A DNA stretch of 64,000 nucleotides, taken from NCBI RefSeq assembly GCF_014203645.1, contig NZ_JACHJL010000002.1:124001-188000 (forward strand), read 5' to 3'. The translations under genes and the position numbers were made by a program. The DNA is from Streptomyces zagrosensis. GTDB taxonomy: Bacteria > Actinomycetota > Actinomycetes > Streptomycetales > Streptomycetaceae. This document shows positions 53,760 to 62,325 of this stretch, in pieces (position 1 is the first letter of the stretch; each line of letters starts with the position of its first letter). Under the pieces are notes generated by a model. The model made no database searches, was not told the origin of the DNA, and saw only the letters and a list, made by a program, of their open reading frames with translations.

Positions 53760-54938
53760 GTGAATCAGCTTCCAGCCGGGCCCTCCCCCGAAAAACCCGA
53801 GCAGCCGGCCCTCTTCGATTGGGGAGACACGGTGCCCGCCACCCCGCCGGACGGCGGTGGATTCCGGGACAGTCCACGGGCGAGACGGATGCTGGACGTA
53901 CGGGAGGTGTACGCGGAACCCGCCGCGCTCGCCTCGCCGCGCGGCCAGCAGATCCTGGCGAGGCTGCCGGGGGTGCCCGTCACCGAGGTGCCCGGGCACT
54001 GGCGCATCCCCTCCCTGCACGGCAACGACGGCAATATCGCCCGCTGGACCCGGATCAAGAGCGAGATTCTGGTCCTCGGCGTCAAGCAGACGCTGACGAC
54101 CCGTCCCAACGGTAGGTCGGCCGACTGGATCGCCCCCGGCGCTTCCAACGGCTGCGCCATGGCCTGCGCCTATTGCTACGTCCCGCGGCGCAAGGGCTAC
54201 GCCAACCCGATCACGCTGTTCACCAACATCGAGGCGATCGTCACCCATGTACGCCGACACGTATGGGCTCAGGGACGCAAGCGGGAGCCCAACCAGTGCG
54301 ACCCACACTCCTGGGTGTACGACATCGGCGAGAACGGCGACTGCTCCGTTGACGCCCTGATCTGCGACAACACAGCCGACCTCATCACCGCGTTCCGCGC
54401 GCTACCCACCGCCAAGGCGTCGTTCGCCACCAAGTTCGTCAACCCCGACCTGCTCACGCTGGACCCGCAGGGCCGCACCCGGGTGCGGTTCTCGGTGATG
54501 CCCACGAACGATTCCCGCCTGCTGGACATCCGCACCAGCCCGGTCGCGGACCGCATCGCCGCCGCGGCCGACTTCCTCGACGCGGGTTACGAGGTCCACT
54601 TCAACCTGTCCCCGGTGGTGCTGCGCCCCGGCTGGCAGCGGGACTGGGCCGACCTTCTCGTCCACCTCGACGACGTCCTCCCGCACCGCGTGAAGGAGCA
54701 GTCGGCCGCCGAGATCATCATGCTGACCCACAACCAGCAGCTCCACGAGGTCAACCTCGGTTGGCACCCCAAAGCCGAAGACGTCCTGTGGCAGCCGGCC
54801 GCCCAGGAGACGAAGCGATCGGAAAACGGCGCCCTCAACGTCCGCTACGCCCGTGAGGTCAAGCACGAGGCCCTCGCCCGACTTCAAGAGCTGATCGCGG
54901 CCCACGCACCGTGGCTGCGGATTAGGTACGCGTTCTAG
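53760..54938 (+). CDS. Spore photoproduct lyase family radical SAM protein
   Basis: 392 aa, GTG start with AGGAGA upstream; the open frame extends to 53667 without homology. Radical-SAM cluster motif CAMACAYC (Cx3Cx2C) in SNGCAMACAYCYVPRRKGY. Other landmarks are TLFTNIEAIVTHV, CDPHSWVYDIGENGDCS and VHFNLSPVVLRPGW. In Bacillus SPL repairs the 5-thyminyl-dihydrothymine spore photoproduct using SAM. Streptomyces spores lack the same small acid-soluble proteins, so the natural lesion is less certain. Confidence 0.88.
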   Translation: MNQLPAGPSPEKPEQPALFDWGDTVPATPPDGGGFRDSPRARRMLDVREVYAEPAALASPRGQQILARLPGVPVTEVPGHWRIPSLHGNDGNIARWTRIKSEILVLGVKQTLTTRPNGRSADWIAPGASNGCAMACAYCYVPRRKGYANPITLFTNIEAIVTHVRRHVWAQGRKREPNQCDPHSWVYDIGENGDCSVDALICDNTADLITAFRALPTAKASFATKFVNPDLLTLDPQGRTRVRFSVMPTNDSRLLDIRTSPVADRIAAAADFLDAGYEVHFNLSPVVLRPGWQRDWADLLVHLDDVLPHRVKEQSAAEIIMLTHNQQLHEVNLGWHPKAEDVLWQPAAQETKRSENGALNVRYAREVKHEALARLQELIAAHAPWLRIRYAF

Positions 54939-55004
54939 CAGCCACGGGATCACCACGGGGGTGCAGAGCGGCCAGCGCCCTTGCACGGGGCATCCCCGAA
55001 CGTG

Positions 55005-55328
55005 TCAGGTACGCCCGGGGCGCAGGTGGCCGGAGGCTGCCAGACAAGAGGACAGCCACGTCGCCTCGGCGCGGTGAATGATCAGACCGCTCACAGTGAT
55101 CATTCCCTCCAGTTCGCCGTCCATCCGTATCGAGTGATCACCGACGCGGTACATCTGCCAGTCCATGTCGCTGTGCCAGAGCCGGGCGGTCTTTTCGCCC
55201 CGTCGCTGGGCGAAGACGAGTTCCTCGCCGTGCTCGTTCAGAAAGTAGCCGACATAATCCTTGCCGGTGATCGCACCACCGCACAGGCGGGCAAGTAAGG
55301 GCTCGATCGCCGTGGTGTTGTCGTTCAT
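55005..55328 (-). CDS. Small protein overlapping the Shedu nuclease gene
   Basis: 107 aa, MNDNTTAIEPLLARLCGGAI. Soluble, alpha/beta pattern (DYVGYFLNEHGEELVFAQRR, WQMYRVGDHSIRMDGELEG). ATG overlaps the Shedu stop by four bases, so it is translated with it. No family recognised. It could modulate or neutralise the nuclease. Confidence 0.65.
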   Translation of the reverse strand: MNDNTTAIEPLLARLCGGAITGKDYVGYFLNEHGEELVFAQRRGEKTARLWHSDMDWQMYRVGDHSIRMDGELEGMITVSGLIIHRAEATWLSSCLAASGHLRPGRT

Positions 55329-56536
55329 GTCGCAGGCTCCTCAGCCACGTCGGAACTGTGCCCAGCCGACGAGAGCGCCAGCATCCGGGCCGCAGAATCC
55401 AGCAGAGTCTCGTACGTGATGACTTCTATGCGCGCGGTGTGCGTGTTGTAGGTCCGCACCGTCTCCGCGATCTCTTGGGGTGTGATGCTTCCGCGCACGT
55501 ACCGCGGGTGCCCGATCACGACAGTCGCCGATGCCCTGCGGGTATCGACGCCGTATCGCGTGAGGATGGTCTGCCGGTTCTCATCCATGGCTCGAAGGTA
55601 ATTTTGCGCCTGGGAGACTGCGTGGTGCGCAGGAGAACCCAACATGAGCTGGCCGCCGGGCCGTATGACCAGGTCGACGATGTAGGCACGCTTGAGTTCC
55701 ACCACGTGCAAGGAGCCGTCACCGCGCAGCAGCGGAATGTCGAGAATGGTGCGCGGAGTGTACTGGCGGCGGGCCAACTCGGACACGTACGCTCCGCCGA
55801 AAATCCACTCCTGATCCTTCAGACAGGCGTGGAGGACGCTCTCGGAGCTGCCAGCGTCGTCCACCGCAGCGCGCAGGGCCGCGAGGCCGGCCCGTCTGGC
55901 CTTCAGTTCGAGCAGTTGCGCCAGCAATCCCGCGTCCGCGTCCACCAGGACGTCGCCCATCATCCGGGCTGCCTCGGCAGAGGCAGGTCGGGGCAAGCTC
56001 CGGAGGACTAACTCCATGTGCCCGTACTTCTGGAGCCACTTCAGATGCTTGGTGGACAACTGGATTCCGCCCTCGCCGGTCCCGAGCCCCAGGTAGTCAG
56101 TCGCCTGGGCAATGCCGTGGAAGAGTGCTCTAGCGTCGGCGGCGGTGGCATCGGGAGTTTCGTCACACAGCACGTCCAAGACGGCCACCGCCCGCTCGGC
56201 ACCCATGGCGGCCATCCGCCGCATGTACTCCTCGCTGCGCTGCCGCGCCCCCTCGTCGTAATAGTTCTCCAGGATGTCGAGGAAAAGTTCGCCTCGGGCA
56301 TAGGCAGCGAAATGCTGAAAGCGACGAACCAACCCGGTGTCCCCGTGCAGGAGCGCTTCTTGAGCGACATCCTCTAAGGCATCCACCAGCGGTTTTCCCT
56401 TGCCATACGTCCCGCCAAGGCCCCCCATGATGCCCAACGCTGCGTCGATGCGCCGCCGTACGCCCGCATGCTCGGTGAGTTCTCGTGCCGCCTGCACCAT
56501 GCGCCGCAGCGTGAAGCTGGACCGGAAGGTTGCCAT
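55325..56536 (-). CDS. sduA: Shedu-type anti-phage nuclease (SduA, DUF4263)
   Basis: 403 aa. An N-terminal helical region of ~230 residues precedes a C-terminal DUF4263 PD-(D/E)xK domain: EWIFGGAYVSELARR, TILDIPLLRGDGS with Asp266, HVVELKRAY with Glu280 and Lys282, and HHAVSQAQNYLRAM. Shedu proteins are single-gene anti-phage nucleases in which the N-terminal part controls activation. Start ATG 56536 lacks a good ribosome-binding site; a GTG nine bases upstream is possible. Confidence 0.82.
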   Translation of the reverse strand: MATFRSSFTLRRMVQAARELTEHAGVRRRIDAALGIMGGLGGTYGKGKPLVDALEDVAQEALLHGDTGLVRRFQHFAAYARGELFLDILENYYDEGARQRSEEYMRRMAAMGAERAVAVLDVLCDETPDATAADARALFHGIAQATDYLGLGTGEGGIQLSTKHLKWLQKYGHMELVLRSLPRPASAEAARMMGDVLVDADAGLLAQLLELKARRAGLAALRAAVDDAGSSESVLHACLKDQEWIFGGAYVSELARRQYTPRTILDIPLLRGDGSLHVVELKRAYIVDLVIRPGGQLMLGSPAHHAVSQAQNYLRAMDENRQTILTRYGVDTRRASATVVIGHPRYVRGSITPQEIAETVRTYNTHTARIEVITYETLLDSAARMLALSSAGHSSDVAEEPAT

Positions 56537-56609
56537 GAGGGTCACCCTAGAACCGGGTACTGACAACCGCCCCGAAGTCAGCGGGCAACCACGGTGAAGG
56601 GGGAACCAC

Positions 56610-56793
56610 GGTGCAAGCGGCCAAGCCGACGAGGCTATGTGCTTGGCCAAGGGAATGGACCGCACCGCCGTGCGTACGTCTTCGGCGCCACCGTCACCGA
56701 AGTGGCACGTCGCCAGCCAAGGCCGGTCGCGCTGCTGACGTCCGACGGCGACGGCATGGCGCAGCTCTGCGCGCCTCGCGTCCGGAGGTGAGC
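56610..56793 (+). pseudogene. Decayed PIN-toxin C-terminus
   Basis: The frame ending at 56791 reads ATVTEVARRQPRPVALLTSD and GDGMAQLC, nearly the same as the C-terminus of the intact PIN toxin at 39878-40279 (ATVAEVALRQPKPVALLTSD, GDDMTKLC). An upstream piece with ADEAMCLAKG in a different frame fits its preceding helix. The N-terminal half and the antitoxin are gone. Confidence 0.7.
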
Positions 56794-56799
56794 CGATCG

Positions 56800-58005
56800 T
56801 CAGGCGCGGCCGAACAGGCCATCCCAGTCGAGGCGCAGTACGGCCAGGTCGTCGGAGTGGCGGCCGGCGTTGAGCGCGTGGGTTTCCTTGATGAGCAGGT
56901 CGATGTGGACGGCCGGGTCTGTCTGCGGCAGGTTTTCGATCAGTGCGAGCAGCCCTTCGACGCCGAGTCGCTCGCCGTGTGCCCCGTTGTGACCTTCGGT
57001 GAGGCCATCGGTGTAGAGGGTCAGGGCTCCGGCGGCCGGGAGCGGGATGACCGTGGGGGGCCAGCTGCGCAGCTCGGGGACGATGCCCAGGGCTATGCCG
57101 TGTGCGGCGATCAGTTCTCGGGTTCCCTCAGCCGTGGTGAGGAGGGGCTCGTGGTGGCCGGCCAGGTGCAGGGTGGCGGTGGCGGCGTCCTGGTCGAGGG
57201 TGAGGAGGGTGCAGGTGGCGAACAGTTGTTGGCTGCCGCGTTCGGCGATCAGGATGCGTTCCATCAGATGCAGTAGGTCATCGCCGCGGTGTCCGCCGAG
57301 TATGAGCGAGCGCCACGCGATGCGGAGGCAGACGCCGAGTGCGGCGGCGTCGGGGCCGTGTCCGCTGACGTCGCCGACGACGGCGTGCAGCAGCCCGTCA
57401 TCCCCCTCCACCACATCGAGGAAGTCCCCGCCGAGCAGGGTCATCGCGGCGCCGGGCAGGTAGCGGGAGGTCACTTTTACGGTGGAGGTGTCGAGGATCG
57501 GCTGAGGTAGCAGGCCGCGCTCCAGGCGGGCGTTTTCTTCCGCTCGCAGCCGGACGGCCTGGGCTTCGGCGCTCGCGCGTTCGGTGCGGCTGCGGTAGAC
57601 GGCGTAGCGCACCGTCCGATGCAGCAGATCCGCCTCGACCTTGCCCTTGACCAGGTAGTCCTGAGCGCCGGCGGCCATGGCCTCGGTGCCCGCCTGGGCC
57701 TCGGACAGCCCAGTGAGGACGATGACCGCGGTATGCGGGGCCAGGTTCCGGACGGCGGCGACCGCGTCGATGCCCGCCACGTCGGGCAGGTGGAGGTCGA
57801 GGAGGACGCAGTCGATGGGGAGGTCGGCCAGTTCGGTGCGGGCCTCGGCCAACGTGGTACGGGTGGTCAGCTCGAAGCGCAGTCCCGTGTCGTACAGGAG
57901 TTCCTCGACGAGCAGGGCGTCGCCCTGGTCGTCCTCGATCAAAAGGATGCGGTACAGCGGCTTGTCGGGGGCCGCTTCCGGGGTGCCTGTCATGGCTGCG
58001 GTCAT
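56800..58005 (-). CDS. Response regulator with SpoIIE/PP2C phosphatase output
   Basis: 401 aa. N-terminal receiver: RILLIEDDQGDALLVEELLY, phospho-acceptor in DCVLLDLHLPD, YLVKGK lysine. After a coiled linker comes a PPM phosphatase of the SpoIIE/RsbU class: GLLPQP, LLGGDFLDVV, VGDVSGHGPDAAAL, LYTDGLTEG and SDDLAVL. It would dephosphorylate an anti-anti-sigma factor once phosphorylated. ATG overlaps the kinase stop (ATGA), so the kinase upstream is its partner. Confidence 0.9.
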   Translation of the reverse strand: MTAAMTGTPEAAPDKPLYRILLIEDDQGDALLVEELLYDTGLRFELTTRTTLAEARTELADLPIDCVLLDLHLPDVAGIDAVAAVRNLAPHTAVIVLTGLSEAQAGTEAMAAGAQDYLVKGKVEADLLHRTVRYAVYRSRTERASAEAQAVRLRAEENARLERGLLPQPILDTSTVKVTSRYLPGAAMTLLGGDFLDVVEGDDGLLHAVVGDVSGHGPDAAALGVCLRIAWRSLILGGHRGDDLLHLMERILIAERGSQQLFATCTLLTLDQDAATATLHLAGHHEPLLTTAEGTRELIAAHGIALGIVPELRSWPPTVIPLPAAGALTLYTDGLTEGHNGAHGERLGVEGLLALIENLPQTDPAVHIDLLIKETHALNAGRHSDDLAVLRLDWDGLFGRA

Positions 58006-59615
58006 GGCGCCTGCTCCGGATCGAAGCGGGTGGCTTCCGGCATGGTGGGCAGGCCGGGGCTTGGGCTTTCCGGCGGCTCGGGTGCCAGGGTGAAGGTGAT
58101 GCGGGTGCCGGCTTGGTAGGTCGGATCGACGGCGATGGTGCCGCCGTGGAATTCGACGATCTTCTTGCACATCGCGAGGCCGATGCCGCTGCCGCTGTAG
58201 ACGTCCTTGGTGTGCAGCCGCTGGAAGATCACGAAGACCTTGTCGGCGTATTCCGGCGCGATGCCGATGCCGTTGTCGGTGATGGTGAAGCGCCACAGGT
58301 CGTCTTCGCGGGCCGCCGTGATGTGAATGTCCGGCGCTTGGTCCTGGCGGCGGAACTTGACGGCGTTGCCGATCAGGTTCTGCCAGAGCATGCCTATCTG
58401 AGTCGGGTCGGCGACCAGGGTCGGCATCGGGTCGTAAGTGATCGTCGCGCCGGCCTCCTCGATGCCGACGCTCAGCGCGGACAACGTCCGCTCCAGCACC
58501 GTGTCCAGATCCACGCCCTGGTGGGCATTGTGCAGCCGCCCGACCCGGGAGAAGTCAAGCAGGTCGTTGATGAGGATCTGCATACGGTTCGCCCCGTCCA
58601 CCGCGAAGTCGATGTACTGGTCAGCCCGGGTGTCGAGCTGCCCTCCGTAGCGCCGCTGGAGGAGTTGGGTGAAGCTGGAGACCTTGCGTAGCGGCTCTTG
58701 GAGGTCGTGGGAGGCCACATACGCGAACTGCTCCAGCTCCGTGTTGGAGCGCTGAAGGTCCGCGGCCTGCGCGTCGAGGCGTAGGCGTGCCTCTTCGCTG
58801 AAGTCCAGTTCGCGCGCGAGGCGCCGGCGCATGAAGTCGATCTCGGCGCTAAGGCGCCGCAGGTCGGCGGGGCCGGTCGGGGTGATGGGGTGGTCGAAGT
58901 CACCGCCGGCGATGGTGCGGGCGTCCGCGCCTAGCTGGTCCAGCGGCCTGTTGATGCCGCGGCGCAGCCCCTCGAAGATCAACACCGTGAGCACGACGAT
59001 GAGTATCGCGAAGGCGCTGAACAGCCAGTTCCGGAAGGTCATCGTGGCTGCCAGATCGTCCCTTGCCTGGCCGCGCTCCGCGCGTAGGCGTTCTTGCTGG
59101 CTGGTCAGGGCGGCACGTACCGCGTCGAAGGTCGTCTGGCCCTCCGCTGCCCGCTCGATGGCCAGCGCTGCGGGTGCCCCGGCCGGCGCGGCGGCGATGG
59201 GTCGGGCGATTCGCTCCTGCCACCGTGCCACGGCGTTCTGCACGGCCTTGAGATCCGCCAGGCCGGCGGGGTCGTCCGCAAGCAGCTCCGCAAGTCGCGC
59301 CATGTCTGTTTTCTGCTCGGTGAGCCCCTGCCCGTAGGGGGTGAGGAACTCCGGTTTACCGGTGAGGCCGTAGCCGCGGATTCCGGTTTCCTGGTTGAGA
59401 ATGGCCGATTCCAGGCGGGTCGCGGTGGTCAGCGCGGGAGATCGCACATCCACGAGGTCCCTGCTGATCGACTCGGTCCGCGCCAGGACCCACGCCCCCG
59501 TTGTTCCGAGCAGGGCCAAAATCGCCAAGGACACAGCTGCCCCCACCCGCAGCCACCGCCGGGTGGTCCATGCAGCAAACCCTCGCCTACGCGGTGGCCT
59601 CTCATCGCCGGTCAT
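58002..59615 (-). CDS. CHASE3 sensor histidine kinase (phytochrome-type HisKA)
   Basis: 537 aa, ATG 59615 with AAGGAG upstream. TM1 about 28-50, a CHASE3 extracytoplasmic domain (VRSPALTTATRLESAILNQE, TGIRGYGLTG), TM2 about 205-225, HAMP, coiled coil, then H box ASHDLQEPLRKVSSF (the variant of phytochrome-like kinases), NLIGNAVKFR and DNGIGIAPEY. The signal is unknown. Operonic with the PP2C response regulator and divergent from a CheY-like regulator, so one kinase may serve two receivers. Confidence 0.9.
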   Translation of the reverse strand: MTGDERPPRRRGFAAWTTRRWLRVGAAVSLAILALLGTTGAWVLARTESISRDLVDVRSPALTTATRLESAILNQETGIRGYGLTGKPEFLTPYGQGLTEQKTDMARLAELLADDPAGLADLKAVQNAVARWQERIARPIAAAPAGAPAALAIERAAEGQTTFDAVRAALTSQQERLRAERGQARDDLAATMTFRNWLFSAFAILIVVLTVLIFEGLRRGINRPLDQLGADARTIAGGDFDHPITPTGPADLRRLSAEIDFMRRRLARELDFSEEARLRLDAQAADLQRSNTELEQFAYVASHDLQEPLRKVSSFTQLLQRRYGGQLDTRADQYIDFAVDGANRMQILINDLLDFSRVGRLHNAHQGVDLDTVLERTLSALSVGIEEAGATITYDPMPTLVADPTQIGMLWQNLIGNAVKFRRQDQAPDIHITAAREDDLWRFTITDNGIGIAPEYADKVFVIFQRLHTKDVYSGSGIGLAMCKKIVEFHGGTIAVDPTYQAGTRITFTLAPEPPESPSPGLPTMPEATRFDPEQAP

Positions 59616-59722
59616 CCCGTGGGGCTCCTTGCCGTGAAAGCCGCCCTCAAATGCGGCCAGCACACTCTAGAGGGCGACAACCCCTGTTGTCGCAGGCTGC
59701 CCCGGGACCTAGAGTGCCAGGC

Positions 59723-60493
59723 ATGCCAGGCAAGAACTTCGTGTTGCGGACCACTCCGCAAGAGACGGCCGCCATCGCGGATGCGGCGGCTGGCAACCTT
59801 GCGCACCGCCTCGCCCATCGGCTGTTGACAGCCTCGTCGCACCCGGCAGCGGACAACCCGGCACAGGCCCTGGCCCTGCTCCACATGTTGGATCACCTCC
59901 AGCAGGCCACGGAACGGCTCCAACGGGAAGCGGCCTTGGCCGCCGCCCGGGCGGGCGCCGGCTACCCGCAGCTCGGCGCCGCATGCGGCATGACCCGCCA
60001 AGGCGCCCGGCGCCGCTGGCCAGGGCTCTACCAGCACTCCAACGAGAAACCCACGGAGCATCCGATGATGACCACCCCCGCCCGCCCCTTCGACGTCCTG
60101 TTGGTCGAAGACGACGTCGCGGACGCCATGCTCATTGAGGAAGCGCTCTCCGAACGCGGGGCCCGCAACCTGGTCCAGGTCACCGATGGAGTCGCCGCGC
60201 TGGAGCACCTACGCGCCCCGGGGACCGCGCGCCCCGACCTCATCGTCCTTGACCTGAACATGCCGCGAATGAACGGTCGCGAACTGTTGAAGGTCCTGAA
60301 GGGCGACGGGGACTTGCAGACCATTCCCGTGGTCGTCCTCACCACGTCCACCGCCCCGGACGACGTGACCGGCGCGTACAGCTCGCACGCCAACGCTTAC
60401 GTGACGAAGCCCGTCAATCTGGAAGAGTTCGAGCAGGCCGTCCAGAACATCGACTCCTTCTACCTCGACACCGCCACCCGGCCCCGCCCCTGA
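59723..60493 (+). CDS. CheY-like response regulator fused in frame to an HTH-like N-terminal segment
   Basis: 256 aa frame. Residues 1-~110 (MPGKNFVLRTTPQETAAIAD ... YPQLGAACGMTRQGARRRWPG) are helical and end in an HTH-like turn. From residue ~115 a complete receiver follows: DVLLVEDDVADAMLIEEAL, LIVLDLNMPRMNG with the phospho-Asp, VLTTSTAP and YVTKPVN, of the Rcp1 type that pairs with phytochrome-like kinases. No stop separates them. An ACGGAG before ATG 60065 could let the receiver also be made alone. Confidence 0.82.
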   Translation: MPGKNFVLRTTPQETAAIADAAAGNLAHRLAHRLLTASSHPAADNPAQALALLHMLDHLQQATERLQREAALAAARAGAGYPQLGAACGMTRQGARRRWPGLYQHSNEKPTEHPMMTTPARPFDVLLVEDDVADAMLIEEALSERGARNLVQVTDGVAALEHLRAPGTARPDLIVLDLNMPRMNGRELLKVLKGDGDLQTIPVVVLTTSTAPDDVTGAYSSHANAYVTKPVNLEEFEQAVQNIDSFYLDTATRPRP

Positions 60494-61197
60494 ACCAACC
60501 AGGTCAGTTGCTGGTCGGTTACTCGCCATTGCTGGTCGCGTACTACTTCGCTGTTGTCGCTGGTCGCGTACTTTTCTGTCGCTGGTCGGGTGCTCGGCCG
60601 GTGCCGGTCGCGTGCTTTCCTGTCGCTGGTCGAGTGCTCGGCCGATGCCGGTCGCGTACTTTGCCGCTGCGTGTCGCGTACTTCGCCGTCGCCGGCCGCG
60701 TGTCCGATCGATGCTGTTGGCGTACTCCGCCAGGCCGGTTGCGTACGTCACCCGCGATGGCGGAGACGGCGGGCGGGGGGTCATCCGCGGCTCGGCGTTT
60801 AGCTGCCGCGTCGCTTGGCGTGGGGCCGGTGGGTTACGGCGGCGCCGGACCGGTCTCCGTCCAGGTGGTGTCCGCCTCCCGGAGGACCCCGCCACCGCGG
60901 GACACCGTCGCATCGGGGCTGGCCTGTTCGGCGCTCTCCCCCCAGGGCGCGGCTTTCGGACACGTGCCCGCAGCGCCCTTTGCTGACGTGGTAAGCCCGG
61001 CTTATCAGGTCGCAACGACTCTCGGTGCCGAGGTCCGCACAGAGTGAACGCGCGCTGGTGGGGGAATGCCGTCCTCGCGGCACACGATGGTGGTGCCCTG
61101 GAGCACACGTGCGGTGCCGGGCCAACCAGGAGGCGTCCGGCTGGAGCACACTTGCCCTCTTGCTGGCAGTGTGCGGTGGCAATGGAGAGGGCGACTG
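60494..61197. other. Repeat-bearing intergenic region, no gene seen
   Basis: About 700 bases between the response regulator and the ligase. The first half is an imperfect tandem array (60510-60757). The second half has no domain in any frame. The minus frame through the array is a repetitive Arg/Thr/Asp peptide without a ribosome-binding site. Confidence 0.5.
60510..60757. repeat. Imperfect tandem array, ~20-25-bp unit GTCGCTGGTCGCGTACTT
   Basis: About eleven copies of a unit centred on GGTCGCGTACTT, with interleaved GTGCTCGGCCG variants, starting near 60510, 60531, 60556, 60579, 60603, 60623, 60647, 60670, 60691, 60713 and 60737. Spacing varies, so it is neither a CRISPR nor a strict minisatellite. 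Confidence 0.7.
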
Positions 61198-62292
61198 ATG
61201 GCGACTGTTGGCGTGGAAGAGGAGTACCTGCTGGTCGATCCGGTGACGGGGCGCCTGGCACCTTGTGCGGCGGCGGTTTTGGCCGAGGCCGAGTTGGCGC
61301 CCCTCGTTGCCTCCGGTGAGGTCCAACCGGAGCTCTTACAAGCGCAGGTTGAGGTGGCCACGCCGGTATGTGACTCCTTGCAGGACGTCGGCGCCCACCT
61401 GCTGCGCTTACGGCGCGCCATGGCCAAGGCGGCGCGGGCCCACGGGTGCAGAGTCACGGCCAGTGGGACGCCGCCGTTTCGAGAAGACGGGCCCGTGCTG
61501 CTCACCGAGCAGGCTCGGTTCGAGGCCATACAGCGGCAGGCGCCGCAACTGGTGGCGGAGCAGCTGGTCAATGGCATGCACGTACATGTCGCGGTTCCCA
61601 GCCGGCGGGTGGGCGTCGAAGTGCTCAATCGAATACGGGTGTGGCTGCCGACGCTGATCGCGATGGCGGCGAACTCCCCGCTGTGGCGGGAGAACGACAC
61701 CGGTTTCGCCAGTTGGCGCACCATCGTCTTCGACCGCTGGCCGGTCAGCGGCATTCCGCCGTGCTTCACCGACGAGAAGGACTACGAACACCACGTACGA
61801 CGGTTGTTGGACACCGGTGTCATCAATGATGTGGCCCAGATCTATTGGCAGGTGCGGTTGTCCGAGCGCTATCCGACAGTTGAGGTGCGTTCCCTGGACG
61901 TGCAATTACGCCCGGGTGACGCGGTGTTGTTCGCGGGCTTGGTGCGCGCGCTGGTCGATACCGCGGTGCGGGAACTGGAAGCGGGGATCGACCCGCTGTA
62001 CATCGACGCGGAGTTGTTGCGCGTAGCGATGTGGCAGGCGGCTCGGCACGGGCTGAACGGGGAGCTACTCGACCCATTGGGCCGGCGCCGACCCGCGGGC
62101 GACGTGGTGCGCAAGCTGTTGCATCACCTCGCCCCGGCGTTGCAGGGGGCCACTGACGCGCATGAGGTGACTGCGCTGGTCCACCGCCTGTTGAAGGAGG
62201 GAAACGGCGCCGATCGGCAACGCCGGGCCTTGGCTGACGGCGGTCTGCCCGCGGTCATGGAATTGATCGTCGAGGACGGCAGTTCGGCGTGA
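61198..62292 (+). CDS. Carboxylate-amine ligase, YbdK family (glutamate--cysteine ligase type 2)
   Basis: 364 aa from ATG 61198 with GGAGAGGG upstream. GCS2 fold starting ATVGVEEEYLLVDP, with NGMHVHVAVPSRR, ANSPLWRENDTGFASWRT and VEVRSLDVQLRPGD. E. coli YbdK has weak gamma-glutamylcysteine synthetase activity. Streptomyces make mycothiol rather than glutathione, so the real amine and acid are unknown. No operon partners. Confidence 0.88.
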   Translation: MATVGVEEEYLLVDPVTGRLAPCAAAVLAEAELAPLVASGEVQPELLQAQVEVATPVCDSLQDVGAHLLRLRRAMAKAARAHGCRVTASGTPPFREDGPVLLTEQARFEAIQRQAPQLVAEQLVNGMHVHVAVPSRRVGVEVLNRIRVWLPTLIAMAANSPLWRENDTGFASWRTIVFDRWPVSGIPPCFTDEKDYEHHVRRLLDTGVINDVAQIYWQVRLSERYPTVEVRSLDVQLRPGDAVLFAGLVRALVDTAVRELEAGIDPLYIDAELLRVAMWQAARHGLNGELLDPLGRRRPAGDVVRKLLHHLAPALQGATDAHEVTALVHRLLKEGNGADRQRRALADGGLPAVMELIVEDGSSA

Positions 62293-62325
62293 ACACCCGG
62301 CTGCGGGTGGGGCGCGGCCGATGCG

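Noticed and set aside
60510..60757. CRISPR array
   Set aside because: Repeats are degenerate and directly abutting, without constant repeats or unique spacers, and no cas genes are nearby.
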